NCBI RefSeq assembly: GCF_014926585.1
Contig: NZ_CP045422.1
Coordinates: forward strand, 372,001-436,000
Origin: Devosia beringensis
Lineage (GTDB): Bacteria > Pseudomonadota > Alphaproteobacteria > Rhizobiales > Devosiaceae
Length of the DNA: 64,000 nt
Direction of reading: 5' to 3'
A model generated the notes under the pieces. It saw nothing but the letters and a program-made list of their open reading frames with translations, did not search any database and had not been told where the DNA came from. Position 1 is the stretch's first letter. Each line of letters begins with the position of its first letter. Below are positions 35,162 through 44,339 of this stretch, piece by piece. A program made the translations under genes and the position numbers.

Positions 35162-36538
35162 TTATTTGCTGGCGACAGCGCTCTGCGGCAGCGGCTTCTG
35201 GGCATGGACTTCCTCGGCGACGAGGAAGGCCAGCTCCAGCGCCTGGCTGGCATTGAGACGCGGGTCACAATAGGTGTGGTAACGATCCGACAGGGAGGCC
35301 TCGGTGACCGCTGAAACGCCGCCGACGCATTCGGTGACGTCGTCGCCGGTCATTTCGATATGCACGCCGCCGGCATAGGTGCCCATGTCGCGGTGCACCT
35401 CAAAGAAGCTCTTCACTTCCGACAGGACCTTGTCGAAAGGCCGCGTCTTGTAGCCGGTGGAGGCCTTGATGGTATTGCCGTGCATGGGATCGGAGCACCA
35501 GACCACGGTGCGCCCTGCCTTCTTCACCGTCTCGATATGCCGCGGCAGGTGGTCATTGACCTTGTCGGCGCCATAGCGGGAAATCAGGGTGATGCGGCCC
35601 GCCTCGTCGGTGGGGTTGAGCCGGTCGAGCAGGCGCAGCAGATCGTCGCTCGACAGCGAAGGACCGCACTTGATGCCGATGGGGTTCTTGATGCCGGCGA
35701 AATATTCGACATGGGCAGCGTCGGGCTGGCGGGTGCGATCGCCGATCCACAGCATGTGGCCTGAGGTGGCGTACCAGTCATTGGAGATGGAATCGCGCCG
35801 CGTCAGCGCCTGTTCATAGCCGAGCAGGAGCGCCTCGTGGCTGGTGTAGAAGCTGGTCTGCTTGAGGGCGGGGGTATTTTCCGGGGTCAGGCCCAGCGCA
35901 CCCATGAAGGTGATGGCGTCGTCGATCTTGCGCGCCACTTCCTCATAGCGCGGATACCAGTTGGAGCCCTTCATGAAGCCCACGGTCCATTCGTGGATGC
36001 GGGTCAGCTCGGCATAGCCGCCCATGGAAAAGGCGCGCAGCAGGTTGAGCGTGGCGGCGGACTGGCGATAGGCCTGCAGCATGCGGTCGGGATCGGGAAC
36101 GCGCGAGGCCGCGTTGAAGTCGATGGCGTTGATGATGTCGCCGCGATAGCTCGGCAGTTCGACGCCATCGATGATTTCGGTGTCGGAAGAGCGCGGCTTG
36201 GCGAACTGGCCGGCGACGCGACCGACCTTGACCACGGGCTTGGAGGCGCCATGGGTCAGCACCACCGCCATCTGCAGGAAGACGCGGAAGAAGTCACGGA
36301 TATGGTCGGCGCCGTGCTCGGCAAAGCTCTCTGCGCAGTCGCCGCCCTGCAGCAGGAAGGCCTCGCCGCGCGACACGGCCGCGAGACGGGCCTTGAGATC
36401 GCGCGCCTCGCCGGCAAAGACCAGCGGCGGGAAGGTGGCGAGCTGCCGCTCGGCCTCGACCACGGCCGCCTGATCGGGATAGGCCGGCACCTGGGAAATC
36501 GGCTTTGCGCGCCAGCTATCGGGGGTCCAGGTGGTCAT
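35162..36538 (-). CDS. aroG: DAHP synthase, class II (plant type)
   Basis: First step of the shikimate pathway: condenses phosphoenolpyruvate and erythrose 4-phosphate to DAHP. The 458-residue protein is the class II, plant-like form: QGGDCAESF (metal-binding Cys), [43 protein letters not shown] and [11 protein letters not shown] are all present. ATG 36538 gives MTTWTPDSW, the standard N-terminus; the open frame upstream runs into a palindromic repeat and is not coding. It stands alone, with no other aro genes nearby. The feedback mechanism cannot be judged. Confidence 0.94.
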   Translation of the reverse strand: MTTWTPDSWRAKPISQVPAYPDQAAVVEAERQLATFPPLVFAGEARDLKARLAAVSRGEAFLLQGGDCAESFAEHGADHIRDFFRVFLQMAVVLTHGASKPVVKVGRVAGQFAKPRSSDTEIIDGVELPSYRGDIINAIDFNAASRVPDPDRMLQAYRQSAATLNLLRAFSMGGYAELTRIHEWTVGFMKGSNWYPRYEEVARKIDDAITFMGALGLTPENTPALKQTSFYTSHEALLLGYEQALTRRDSISNDWYATSGHMLWIGDRTRQPDAAHVEYFAGIKNPIGIKCGPSLSSDDLLRLLDRLNPTDEAGRITLISRYGADKVNDHLPRHIETVKKAGRTVVWCSDPMHGNTIKASTGYKTRPFDKVLSEVKSFFEVHRDMGTYAGGVHIEMTGDDVTECVGGVSAVTEASLSDRYHTYCDPRLNASQALELAFLVAEEVHAQKPLPQSAVASK

Positions 36539-36629
36539 ATCGGGTCTCGCTGACGCAGTTGGGAGTGCTGCGGGCGGAATACCAAGGCTGGCAGCGGGCG
36601 ACAAGGATAATCGGGGCGGGACGCCGCTT

Positions 36630-36784
36630 CCTCTCCCGTTCACGGGAGAGGGGGACCACGCGCAGCGCGGTGGAGAGGGGAGCAAGGCGTTCGGGAAGGT
36701 GGTTAGGCGGATCGGCACCATGGTGCAAGCGGCTCCCCCCTCCACCGCCTATTGGCGGTCCCCCTCCCCCGCAGGCGGGGGAGG
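36630..36784. repeat. Composite palindromic intergenic repeat
   Basis: Three perfect hairpins lie in 155 bp: CCTCTCCCGT/ACGGGAGAGG (36630-36651), ACCGCC/GGCGGT (36744-36759) and CCTCCCCCGC/GCGGGGGAGG (36763-36784). GGTGGAGAGGGGAGC (36669-36683) and GCTCCCCCCTCCACC (36732-36746) are inverted copies with one mismatch. The whole is therefore two facing copies of a REP-like unit around a 48-bp spacer. Such CTCTCCC-type palindromes are common between genes in Hyphomicrobiales. It fills most of the 280-bp gap between gor and the DAHP synthase gene. Confidence 0.75.
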
Positions 36785-36818
36785 ACTGCTGACTGCGGGG
36801 GCGGTGGCGGGCCCGGGG

Positions 36819-38198
36819 CTAGCCGCCGATCTTCTTGCCGTTGCGATAGGTGTAGCTTGGCGCCTTGAAGGTCACCAGTTCTTCGGCGGCCGAGGGGTGC
36901 AGGGCGATGGTACGGTCGAAATCGGCCTTGGTGGCGCCCATGCCGGTGGCGATGGCTACCAGCTGGATCATTTCGGCGGCGCCGGGCCCGAGGATATGCA
37001 CGCCCAGGACCTTGCCACCGTCCTTGCGGGTGATGAGCTTGAGCACCATGCGGCCGGTGCGGCTGGAGAGCGTGTTCATCATCGGGCGGAAGCGGGAGAC
37101 ATAGACGTCGATGTCCTCCAGCATGGCCGCTTCGGGCTCGGTGAGGCCGACGACGCCGATTTCCGGCTCGGCAAAGACGGCAGTAGGGATCTCGGAATGG
37201 TCGACCGCCATGGGATTGTTGTTGAACACCGTCTCGGCGAAATACCAGCCCTCGCGAATGGCGACCGGGGTCAAAGCGGCGCGGCCGGTGACATCACCCA
37301 CGGCATAGATCGAGGGCACCGAGGTCTGCGAAAAGGCGTCGACCGCCACCGTGCCATTGGCCTGCAGCCGGACGCCCGCCGCCTCGAGGCCCAGGCCGTC
37401 GACATTGGCCGAGCGGCCGGTGGCAAACATCACGGCACCATAGGGCGCGGTGACGCCGTCGCTGAAGGTGGCGTCGATATCGCTGCCGGAACGCGCCAGG
37501 GCAGCAATGGTCTTTTGATAGATGAGCTTGATGCCGCGCTCGATGAGGCCGGCTTCGAGACCCTTGCGCATGTCGTAGTCAAAACCGCGCAGCAGGGCGT
37601 CGCCGCGATAGACGATGGTGGTGTGCACGCCCAGGCCGGCAAAGATGGTGGCAAATTCCACCGCTATATAGCCGCCGCCCTCAATGAGGATGGAATGCGG
37701 CAGCGCCGGCAGATCGAAGGCCTCGTTGGAGGTAATGCCCAGCTCGGCGCCGGGGATGGCGGGAACGAACGGACGACCGCCGGTGGCGACGAGGATGTAT
37801 TTCGCGCTCAGTTCGCGATCCTGGCCGAGCAGGCGGACAGTGTTGGGGCCGGCGACCACCGCACGGTCACGGATGATCTCGACGCCGGGCTTTTCCAGAT
37901 TGGCCACATAGGCGGCCTCGAGCCGGGTGATCTCCTTTTCCTTGTTGGCCACCAGAGTGGGCCAATCAAAGCTTGCATCGACCTGCCAGCCGAAACTGGC
38001 GGCGACGTCAAACAGATCATTGAAGCGGCTGGCATAGACATAGAGCTTCTTGGGGACGCAACCGCGGATGACGCAGGTACCGCCGACTCGGAATTCCTCG
38101 ACGATGGCAACTTTGGCGCCATAGGTCGCGGCCATGCGCGCCGCCCGCACGCCGCCCGAGCCCGCGCCGATGACGACCAGATCGTAAGAATTGCTCAT
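36819..38198 (-). CDS. gor: Glutathione-disulfide reductase
   Basis: FAD-dependent, NADPH-using reductase that keeps glutathione reduced. The 459-residue protein has the FAD loop VVIGAGSGGVRAA, the redox-active disulphide GGTCVIRGCVPKK (C42, C47) and the C-terminal His-Pro of ALHPSAAEE. The short redox-centre spacing CVIRGC, not CLNVGC, marks it as glutathione reductase rather than lipoamide dehydrogenase. It begins about 70 nt after the terminator of the DUF2059 gene, so it probably has its own promoter. Glutathione also fits the GFA and Atm1-like genes in the window. Confidence 0.93.
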   Translation of the reverse strand: MSNSYDLVVIGAGSGGVRAARMAATYGAKVAIVEEFRVGGTCVIRGCVPKKLYVYASRFNDLFDVAASFGWQVDASFDWPTLVANKEKEITRLEAAYVANLEKPGVEIIRDRAVVAGPNTVRLLGQDRELSAKYILVATGGRPFVPAIPGAELGITSNEAFDLPALPHSILIEGGGYIAVEFATIFAGLGVHTTIVYRGDALLRGFDYDMRKGLEAGLIERGIKLIYQKTIAALARSGSDIDATFSDGVTAPYGAVMFATGRSANVDGLGLEAAGVRLQANGTVAVDAFSQTSVPSIYAVGDVTGRAALTPVAIREGWYFAETVFNNNPMAVDHSEIPTAVFAEPEIGVVGLTEPEAAMLEDIDVYVSRFRPMMNTLSSRTGRMVLKLITRKDGGKVLGVHILGPGAAEMIQLVAIATGMGATKADFDRTIALHPSAAEELVTFKAPSYTYRNGKKIGG

Positions 38199-38268
38199 GG
38201 GAGGCTCCAGGGGCCGAGGTTACATCGGCAACCACCGATGAATATAGGTCGCGCATCGCACAAAAAAA

Positions 38269-38289
38269 GACCCCGCACAAGGCGGGGTC
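38269..38289 (-). terminator. Terminator of the DUF2059 gene
   Basis: GACCCCGC (38269-38276) and GCGGGGTC (38282-38289) form a perfect 8-bp stem; on the minus strand it is followed by seven T. It ends rpiA/DUF2059 transcription before gor. Confidence 0.92.
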
Positions 38290-38314
38290 ACTGATGCCGG
38301 CAGGGGGCAGAAGC

Positions 38315-38827
38315 CTAGAGCTCGATGCCCTTGGCGCGCAGATTGGCCCGCACCTTGGCGAAAAATTCGGGGCGCACATTGTTGGTGAAAACCTGCATGA
38401 CGGTCTGCAGTTCGGAATTCACCTCGGTATTGGCCTGAGCCAGCTTCTGGCCAGTGGGGGAGCTGTAGAAGGTGACGATCTCCTGCAGTTCCTCGATGGT
38501 GAAGCGGGCCGCATAGACGCGGGCAAACTGGTCGAGCAGCTCACTCTTGCGGCTGCGGAATTCCTCGAGCACTTCGCCGACCGTGGTGTTGGCCTGTTCG
38601 CTCAGTTCGGGGTTTTGCTGGACGATCTGGCGCATGGTGCCGATGCCGATCTCGACCATGGTGATCTCGAAGATCGAGGCCCGGTCGGTGAGATCGATAT
38701 ACTGGCGGGCCAGAGCCAGCTGCTCGGGCGGCAGTTCCTGGGCGGTGGCGGAACCAGACAGCGTCATCAGGGCGACGCTTGCCGTTACTGCCACCAGCGC
38801 CTTGAGGCGCATCATTACACCGGTCAT
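38315..38827 (-). CDS. DUF2059 periplasmic protein
   Basis: A protein of about 170 residues with a signal peptide (LKALVAVTASVALMTLSG, cleaved near ATAQELPP) and a helical DUF2059 domain, including ELLDQFARVYAARFTIEELQEIVTFYSSPTGQKL, the family's best conserved region. Function unknown; members occur widely in proteobacteria. The start is either ATG 38827 (GGTGG upstream) or the double ATG at 38815, both ahead of the signal peptide. It lies 31 nt after rpiA on the same strand, so the two are likely co-transcribed and end at the terminator at 38.27 kb. Confidence 0.85.
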   Translation of the reverse strand: MTGVMMRLKALVAVTASVALMTLSGSATAQELPPEQLALARQYIDLTDRASIFEITMVEIGIGTMRQIVQQNPELSEQANTTVGEVLEEFRSRKSELLDQFARVYAARFTIEELQEIVTFYSSPTGQKLAQANTEVNSELQTVMQVFTNNVRPEFFAKVRANLRAKGIEL

Positions 38828-38858
38828 TGTCGAACCACCCATCTTGTCGATACCCTTA

Positions 38859-39560
38859 TCAATTGCCGCTCGTGAGCGTTCTTACGCCATCGGGAGCCGC
38901 CACATAAGCCGTCTTGCACATTTTCAGGAACAGCCCGTGCTGCACAACGCCGGCGATGTCGAGCAAGTCGGTCGATAGCGCTTCTGGCTGCGAAATGCGG
39001 CCAAAAAATGCATCCAGAATGAGATGGCCGCCATCGGTGACGAAGCTGTCGCCCGCTGCGGTCTGGCGCAGGCGCAGCTCACCGGCGCAGCCATGGGCAG
39101 TACACACTGCCGCGACGGCGCGGCGCGTGGCGCCCAGGCCAAAGCGGTTGACCTCGATGGGCAGCGGGAAACGCCCCAGCGTCTCGACCAGCTTGGTATG
39201 GTCAGCAATGACGATCATGGCGTCGGAGGCTGCGGCGACGATCTTTTCGCGCAGCAGCGCGCCACCGCCGCCCTTGATCAGGTTGAGGTGGGTATCGATC
39301 TCGTCGGCGCCATCAATGGTGATGTCGAGCCGGTCGAGCGTGTCGAGATCGGAGAGCGGAATATTGAGCGCCGCGGCCTGTCGGGCGGTCGCCTCGGATG
39401 TGGGCACACAGAGGCAGTCAAAACCGGCCGCGACCTGCTCGCCGAGCAGCTCGACGAAGTGCCGCGCCGTGGAGCCGGTGCCCAGGCCCAGGCGCATGCC
39501 GGGACGAACCTGGGTCAGGGCCATGGCGGCCGCCTGCCGCTTGAGTTGCTCGATGTCCAT
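38859..39560 (-). CDS. rpiA: Ribose-5-phosphate isomerase A
   Basis: Interconverts ribose 5-phosphate and ribulose 5-phosphate in the pentose phosphate pathway. The 233-residue protein has the RpiA signatures [24 protein letters not shown] (catalytic Asp), [14 protein letters not shown] and the ITHT-type segment [10 protein letters not shown]. The start is ATG 39560; a GTG codon directly before it is also possible, and AGGAG lies upstream. DUF2059 follows on the same strand. Confidence 0.94.
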   Translation of the reverse strand: MDIEQLKRQAAAMALTQVRPGMRLGLGTGSTARHFVELLGEQVAAGFDCLCVPTSEATARQAAALNIPLSDLDTLDRLDITIDGADEIDTHLNLIKGGGGALLREKIVAAASDAMIVIADHTKLVETLGRFPLPIEVNRFGLGATRRAVAAVCTAHGCAGELRLRQTAAGDSFVTDGGHLILDAFFGRISQPEALSTDLLDIAGVVQHGLFLKMCKTAYVAAPDGVRTLTSGN

Positions 39561-39750
39561 CACGCCTCTCCTGCCGAAGTGGTGCCATTGCAGGGCATAA
39601 AGCGGGAGTCAATGGGCACCGCACCGCACGATCACGACTTGGTGAACGAAAACTGTAACCACCTGGCAACACAATTTTGCCATGCTTGGGCAAGTGCGGC
39701 GAAATTGCGGGGCAAACCTCTTTTCGCTGAAGTTCAAAGCGCGTAAGCAA

Positions 39751-39765
39751 CGTCAATTGTTGACG
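39751..39765 (+). promoter_or_regulatory. Inverted repeat ahead of the L,D-transpeptidase
   Basis: CGTCAA and TTGACG flank a 3-nt centre, giving a perfect 6-bp inverted repeat 46 nt before the gene. The right half, TTGACG (39760-39765), is a good alphaproteobacterial -35; CATTAC at 39784 could be the -10 (18-nt spacer). Operator or promoter role is inferred. The remaining 39564-39811 shows no gene. Confidence 0.4.
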
Positions 39766-39811
39766 CGCGAATCGACCGTTCGTCATTACTTGCAGAGGCC
39801 AAGTCTAGAAG

Positions 39812-40405
39812 ATGATCAAGTTCAAGTCTGCGATAGTGATGGTGCTGTCGCTCGTTCTGTCGGCCGCCAGCGTGGCACCCAGCATGGCTGCGATTGCCTA
39901 TGATCCGGACACAGCCACCTGGGTGGAAGCGTCCACACTGCAAAAGCCCGCCCGCAGCGGCAGCGTGATCCGCAAGGAGATCGTCGACTACACCTCCAGC
40001 TACAAGCCCGGCACGATTGTCATCGAGACCGACGAGCGCCGCCTCTATCTGGTGATGGAAGACGGCAAGGCGATGAAGTATGGCGTCGGCGTCGGCCGCG
40101 ACGGCTTCACCTGGTCGGGCACGCACCGCATCACCCGCAAGGCCGAGTGGCCAGGCTGGACCCCACCACCGCAGATGCGCAAGCGGGTCCCCGACCTGCC
40201 CGCCTACATGCCCGGTGGCCCGGACAATCCGCTGGGCGCACGCGCCCTCTATATCGGCTCGACCCTCTACCGCGTACATGGCACGTCCGAGCCCCGCTCG
40301 ATCGGCCTGGCCGTCTCGTCGGGCTGCATCCGCCTCACCAATGAAGACGTGGCCGACCTCTATGAGCGCGTCAGTGTCGGCGCCCAGATCGTGGTCAATC
40401 ACTGA
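39812..40405 (+). CDS. Periplasmic L,D-transpeptidase (YkuD/ErfK type)
   Basis: Cross-links peptidoglycan 3-3 or attaches outer-membrane proteins to it, using a catalytic cysteine. The 197-residue protein has a signal peptide (SAIVMVLSLVLSAASVAPS, cut near MAAIAY), then a YkuD domain with the catalytic set H156 (RVHGT) and C172 (SSGCIRLTNEDV). TGTHRI-like SGTHRIT and YGVGVGRDG precede it, as in family members. There is no LysM domain. Hyphomicrobiales have many such enzymes, so no individual role can be given. A terminator follows within 30 nt. Confidence 0.92.
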   Translation: MIKFKSAIVMVLSLVLSAASVAPSMAAIAYDPDTATWVEASTLQKPARSGSVIRKEIVDYTSSYKPGTIVIETDERRLYLVMEDGKAMKYGVGVGRDGFTWSGTHRITRKAEWPGWTPPPQMRKRVPDLPAYMPGGPDNPLGARALYIGSTLYRVHGTSEPRSIGLAVSSGCIRLTNEDVADLYERVSVGAQIVVNH

Positions 40406-40434
40406 TCGGGACTGCCAGCAGGCCATCAAATGCC

Positions 40435-40464
40435 AAAGGGTCGCCGCGAGGCGGCCCTTTTTGT
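40435..40464 (+). terminator. Terminator of the L,D-transpeptidase gene
   Basis: AAAGGG.CGCC pairs with GGCG.CCCTTT (40435-40460) around a GCGA loop with one T-G wobble, followed by TT and a short T-rich run. Confidence 0.85.
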
Positions 40465-40510
40465 TGCGGCGTGGCTTTGAAAATCATGCCCGGGCGACTA
40501 GTCTGGTGCC

Positions 40511-41524
40511 ATGACCAGTTCTTTGCCCCCTGCCCGTCCCCTCATCGACCGCTATGGTCGGCACATTTCCTATCTGCGCATTTCGGTGACGGACCGCTGC
40601 GATTTCCGCTGCGTCTATTGCATGGCCGAGGACATGACCTTCCTGCCCAAGCGGGAAGTGCTCAGCTTTGAGGAAATCGAGAGCATTGCCGGCGCCTTCA
40701 TCGATCGCGGCGCGACCCGCATCCGGCTGACCGGCGGCGAACCGCTGGTGCGGCGCGATATCATGGACCTGGTGCGCACGCTGGGCAGCCGGATCGGCCA
40801 GGGGCTGGACGAGCTGACCCTGACCACCAATGGCAGCCAGCTGGCCAAGCATGCGGCGGGGCTGGCCGAAGCCGGTGTCAAGCGGATCAATGTGTCGCTC
40901 GACACGCTGGACGAGGCCCGTTTTGCCGCCATTACCCGGCGCGGGCGGCTGGGCGATGTGCTGGCCGGGATCGCGGCGGCGCAGGCAGAGGGCCTGGCCA
41001 TCAAGATCAATATGGTGGCGATGGCGGGGGTCAATGACGACGAAATCGAACCGATGATGGCCTGGGCACATGGCCGCGACATGGGCCTGACGCTGATCGA
41101 GGGCATGCCGCTGGGCGAGGTCGGCATCGACCGGGTCGACAGCTACCTGCCGCTGCGGCAGCTGCATGACCAGCTGGCGCGCCGCTACACGCTGGAAAAG
41201 CTCGACAAGAAGACCGGCGGGCCGGCGCGCTATGTGCATGTGGCCGAAACCGGGGGCGTCCTGGGCTTCATCACGCCGATGAGCCACAATTTCTGCGAGA
41301 GCTGCAACCGCGTGCGCCTGACGGCGACGGGCCAGCTGTTCATGTGCCTGGGGCAGGACGATCAGGTCAATCTGCGCGATGCCTTGCGCGATGGTGGGGG
41401 CCCTGCCCTCGATGCGGCGCTGGACCAGGCCATGCTGCTCAAGCCCAAGGGGCACGACTTCGTGCTCGACCGCAGCATGACTACCCCAGCCGTTACCCGA
41501 CACATGAGTGTTACGGGCGGCTAA
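40511..41524 (+). CDS. moaA: GTP 3',8-cyclase MoaA
   Basis: Radical SAM enzyme for the first step of molybdenum cofactor synthesis, making 3',8-cyclo-GTP with MoaC. The 337-residue protein has the N-terminal cluster C30-C34-C37 ([12 protein letters not shown]), the C-terminal cluster with CESC followed 13 residues later by Cys, and the conserved C-terminal Gly-Gly. All catalytic elements are intact. No other moa genes are adjacent. The next gene begins 45 nt downstream. Confidence 0.95.
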   Translation: MTSSLPPARPLIDRYGRHISYLRISVTDRCDFRCVYCMAEDMTFLPKREVLSFEEIESIAGAFIDRGATRIRLTGGEPLVRRDIMDLVRTLGSRIGQGLDELTLTTNGSQLAKHAAGLAEAGVKRINVSLDTLDEARFAAITRRGRLGDVLAGIAAAQAEGLAIKINMVAMAGVNDDEIEPMMAWAHGRDMGLTLIEGMPLGEVGIDRVDSYLPLRQLHDQLARRYTLEKLDKKTGGPARYVHVAETGGVLGFITPMSHNFCESCNRVRLTATGQLFMCLGQDDQVNLRDALRDGGGPALDAALDQAMLLKPKGHDFVLDRSMTTPAVTRHMSVTGG

Positions 41525-41569
41525 TAGCTACCGATATAGACCACTCATTCACGACGACTGGAGACAAGC

Positions 41570-42244
41570 ATGGGCGATCGCACGACACTCACCGCCAGCG
41601 ACGGATTTACGCTGAACGCCTATCGCGCCGTCCCCGAGGGAACGCCGCGCGGCGGCGTGGTGGTGATCCAGGAGGTCTGGGGTCTGAACCACTGGGTGCG
41701 CAGCGTGGTCGATCGCTTTGCCGAGCATGGCTTTCTGGCGGTGGCGCCGGCGATGTTCGACCGCATCGAGTTTGGCTATGAGAGCGACAATTACGGCCCC
41801 GAGCAGTTTGTCGTCATCGGCGAGTTGATGAAGAAGTTCGATCCGGCCGCTGCCCTGCTGGACGTCGAAGCGGCCGTCAAGGCGGCGTCGGAAGCCGGCA
41901 AGGTCGGCATTACCGGCTATTGCTTTGGCGGCACCACGAGCTGGCGGGCGGCCCATGCCGGGCTGGGGCTGAGCGCGGCCTCGGGCTATTATGGCGGCGG
42001 GATCCCCAACTATATCGAGCTCGACCCCACGATCCCGCTGGAAATGCATTACGGCGACCAGGATAGCGGTATTCCGCTCGAGCAGATCGAGGCGCTCAAG
42101 GCGCGGCATCCGGATGTCCCGATCCACGTCTATGCGGCCGGGCACGGCTTCTGCAACAGCGACCGGCCAGCCAATTTCAACATCGAGGCCTGCACCAAGG
42201 CCTCGGCGCGGACGCTGGACTTCTTCCGCAAGCACCTTGGCTGA
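41570..42244 (+). CDS. Dienelactone hydrolase-family protein
   Basis: A 224-residue alpha/beta hydrolase with the DLH triad: nucleophile C118 in GYCFGGTTS, an acid in HYGDQDSGIP, and His in AAGHGFCN; E35 (IQEVWG) matches the residue that holds Cys inactive in the classical enzyme. DLH hydrolyses dienelactone in chlorocatechol breakdown, but no such pathway is nearby, and most family members act on other esters or lactones. The following gene starts 2 nt after its stop, so the pair is likely one unit. Confidence 0.88.
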   Translation: MGDRTTLTASDGFTLNAYRAVPEGTPRGGVVVIQEVWGLNHWVRSVVDRFAEHGFLAVAPAMFDRIEFGYESDNYGPEQFVVIGELMKKFDPAAALLDVEAAVKAASEAGKVGITGYCFGGTTSWRAAHAGLGLSAASGYYGGGIPNYIELDPTIPLEMHYGDQDSGIPLEQIEALKARHPDVPIHVYAAGHGFCNSDRPANFNIEACTKASARTLDFFRKHLG

Positions 42245-42246
42245 TC

Positions 42247-42675
42247 TTGACTGACCTGGGCCATCATCGGGCCTACCTGGCCGATGCAGTGGCGGCGGCG
42301 CAAGGTGCGCCGCTGTCACGCCGCAAGGCGCTGCTGGCGGCCCTGCTGATCGACGCCCAGGTCGATCGGCTCTTTGCGGCCGGTGGGCTGGGCGATGATA
42401 TTTTGGAGTTTCGGGCCGCGCTGGCAGCAGCGTCGCCCGCGCTCAAGCTGGTGTTGGACCTCTGTGCCCAGCGAGCGTACGGGCCGCAGCTGGTGCTCGA
42501 AGCGCTGACGGTGCCGGTCGCGGACTATGGCCGGCTCAGCGTCGAGGATTTCATGGTCAGTCTCTACAACGACCACAGCGTGCAGCGGCTGCTGCTGCTG
42601 GACGGCGACGGCGTGCGGCACGACGTGATGGCAACGTTGGGTGACGCCTTGGCGGCGCTGGACGAGCTAGCCTAA
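42247..42675 (+). CDS. Hypothetical protein coupled to the dienelactone hydrolase
   Basis: I do not recognise this protein. It has 142 residues, is mostly helical (ALLAALLIDAQVDRLFAAG; EFRAALAAASPALKLVLDLCAQ), shows no signal peptide, and ends in an acidic helix. It starts at TTG 42247, 2 nt after the hydrolase stop, so translation is probably coupled. GC-rich third codon positions support coding. Its stop overlaps that of the convergent VOC gene in CTAA. It could be an accessory or folding partner of the hydrolase, but this is only suggested by position. Confidence 0.72.
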   Translation: MTDLGHHRAYLADAVAAAQGAPLSRRKALLAALLIDAQVDRLFAAGGLGDDILEFRAALAAASPALKLVLDLCAQRAYGPQLVLEALTVPVADYGRLSVEDFMVSLYNDHSVQRLLLLDGDGVRHDVMATLGDALAALDELA

Positions 42676-43067
42676 CGAGTATCGGCGCGTTCGATCAGTT
42701 CGACGATGATGCCGTCCGGATCGCTTACGAAGGCGACGCGTTTGATCATTTCGGTATTGTGGGCATTGCGGGGCCGCTCGACGATCGGCACGCCAGCGGC
42801 CTCGAGCTGGGCGAAGATGGCGTCAACATCGGCGAAGGCCAGCGTGAGGTGGCGCATGCCGGCCTCGCCTGGCGGCACGTCACGGGCCGTGGCCGCGCCT
42901 TCGGCGGGACCGAAGACTTCCAGCATGCCGCCACCGGCATCGAGAAAGGCCAGGCCGGGCTTGCGCAGGGCCAGGCGCAGGCCGAGCAGGTCACAATAGA
43001 AGGCGATGGTGCGATCGAGATCGCCCGAGGTCATGCCGATATGTTCAAAGCCGACCAGGCCGCTCAC
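42672..43067 (-). CDS. VOC/glyoxalase-family protein
   Basis: A 131-residue protein of the vicinal oxygen chelate fold: two beta-alpha-beta-beta-beta modules with likely metal ligands in FEHIGMTSGDLDRTIAFY, MLEVFG, RHLTLAFADVD and DPDGIIVELIE. Members include glyoxalase I, methylmalonyl-CoA epimerase and fosfomycin-resistance enzymes; the specific activity cannot be assigned. The start is GTG 43067, overlapping the stop of the Lrp gene in GTGA, so the two are coupled. Its stop overlaps that of the hypothetical gene on the other strand. Confidence 0.85.
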   Translation of the reverse strand: MSGLVGFEHIGMTSGDLDRTIAFYCDLLGLRLALRKPGLAFLDAGGGMLEVFGPAEGAATARDVPPGEAGMRHLTLAFADVDAIFAQLEAAGVPIVERPRNAHNTEMIKRVAFVSDPDGIIVELIERADTR

Positions 43068-43549
43068 TTGTCGTCGTCCACCACAAGGGCAAAGTCGAGC
43101 GGCAGCGCCGTGGTGTATTTGATCTGGCCCATGGCAAAGGCCGAGCTGACGTCGGTCAGGTTGATCTTGCCAATCAGCCGCTTGTAGAAATTGTCATAGG
43201 CGCCGATGTCGGGGACGACGACGCGCATCAGATAGTCGACATCGCCGCTCATGCGATAGAATTCGACGACTTCGGGAAATTCCTCGATGACGCCGGCAAA
43301 TTTGCGCATCCAGATGTCATTGTGCTCATTGGTCTTGACCGAGACAAAGACGGTGACGCCGACATTGACCTTGACTGGATCGAGCACGGCGACGCGGCGC
43401 TGAATGACGCCGTCTTCTTCCATCTTCTGGATCCGGCGCCAGCATGGCGTGGTCGACAGGCCGACCTTGCGGCCGATCTCGGCGACCGGCATGGTCGCGT
43501 CCTTTTGCAGCAGGGTGAGGATTTTTCTGTCGATCTTGTCCAAAGCCAT
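43064..43549 (-). CDS. Lrp/AsnC-family transcriptional regulator
   Basis: A 161-residue regulator with an N-terminal AsnC helix-turn-helix (DRKILTLLQKDATMPVAEIGRKVGLS, then CWRRIQKMEEDGVIQ) and a C-terminal RAM ligand-binding domain (GDVDYLMRVVVPDIGAYDNF). Lrp proteins form octamers and respond to amino acids. ATG 43549 begins MALDKIDRKIL, the usual start; the 16 upstream residues are unlikely. Its only coupled neighbour is the VOC gene, which may be its target. Upstream 43550-43686 is AT-richer and probably contains its promoter. Confidence 0.92.
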   Translation of the reverse strand: MALDKIDRKILTLLQKDATMPVAEIGRKVGLSTTPCWRRIQKMEEDGVIQRRVAVLDPVKVNVGVTVFVSVKTNEHNDIWMRKFAGVIEEFPEVVEFYRMSGDVDYLMRVVVPDIGAYDNFYKRLIGKINLTDVSSAFAMGQIKYTTALPLDFALVVDDDK

Positions 43550-43686
43550 ATCGCCCCCAGCGAAATCAGTTTTCCAAGAATGGTTGATTTTGCTCAAAAT
43601 ATCGTCGAATAGGTGCCACGTTTGCCCTGTATTAGCAATAATCTTGCGTAGTTCAAGTTGAACGCCGTTTTTAACCCAGTTTTAGC

Positions 43687-44223
43687 CTAGAGTCCGAACC
43701 AACCCAGCAGGCCGCTGCCGCGCGGGTGGTCGATGCGCCAGTCGGCGGGCATGTCGAAGCCGCCGGCCCAGATGCCGCGGCCGGCGCTGGGGGCAGCGTT
43801 CTGCTCGTTCCAGTAGTCGCCGGCGGAAACGGCCAGTCCCTCAGCTACCATGGTCGCGCCCAGATCAATGTCATCGACCGTGCAGCGGGCCAGCAGGCGA
43901 TCATAGCGGTCACGTTCTTCGGGCCGGCAATCGATGGACCCGCTGGCCAGCAGGCGCGCCAAGCGGTCGCGCGCCACGCGACCACAGGGCCAGCGGGCCC
44001 CATCGGCGCCGGCGCAATCCTGGGCCAGTTCGGGGGCATCAAGGCCCAGCAGGCGCACCCGATCATCGCCCAGATGGAAGCTGTCGCCATCGCTGACGCG
44101 CCCCGAACCGGCGACGGGCGGGAGCGGCGTATCGAGCCAGTTGGCGAGCAGGGCCACGCCAGCCAGCACGACAATGGCCAGGATTGTGCCACGCCGGCCA
44201 AAAAAGACGGTGGATCGATACAT
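43687..44223 (-). CDS. Membrane-anchored or secreted thermonuclease-family protein
   Basis: A 178-residue SNase-like (OB-fold) protein. An N-terminal hydrophobic helix (LAIVVLAGVALLANWL) anchors or exports it. The nuclease core has VSDGDSFHLGDDRVRLLGLDAPEL, with the Arg and Asp positions of the active site, and ends with GRGIWAGGF. Cysteines at CAGADGARWPCG and C..R may form disulphides outside the cytoplasm. Family members degrade DNA or RNA with Ca2+; some alphaproteobacterial versions may lack activity. Convergent genes are absent; it diverges from the histidine kinase gene. Confidence 0.85.
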   Translation of the reverse strand: MYRSTVFFGRRGTILAIVVLAGVALLANWLDTPLPPVAGSGRVSDGDSFHLGDDRVRLLGLDAPELAQDCAGADGARWPCGRVARDRLARLLASGSIDCRPEERDRYDRLLARCTVDDIDLGATMVAEGLAVSAGDYWNEQNAAPSAGRGIWAGGFDMPADWRIDHPRGSGLLGWFGL

Positions 44224-44339
44224 CTGTCCCCATGCGGTTTCACCAGACGTTAACTACGCGCTGCCTAGAGTTTCGCCAAGAGTAGTGCGGGCATTGTCAG
44301 TAGCCCGTTTTAGTAACGCGTAACGAGTGACGAGTACCC

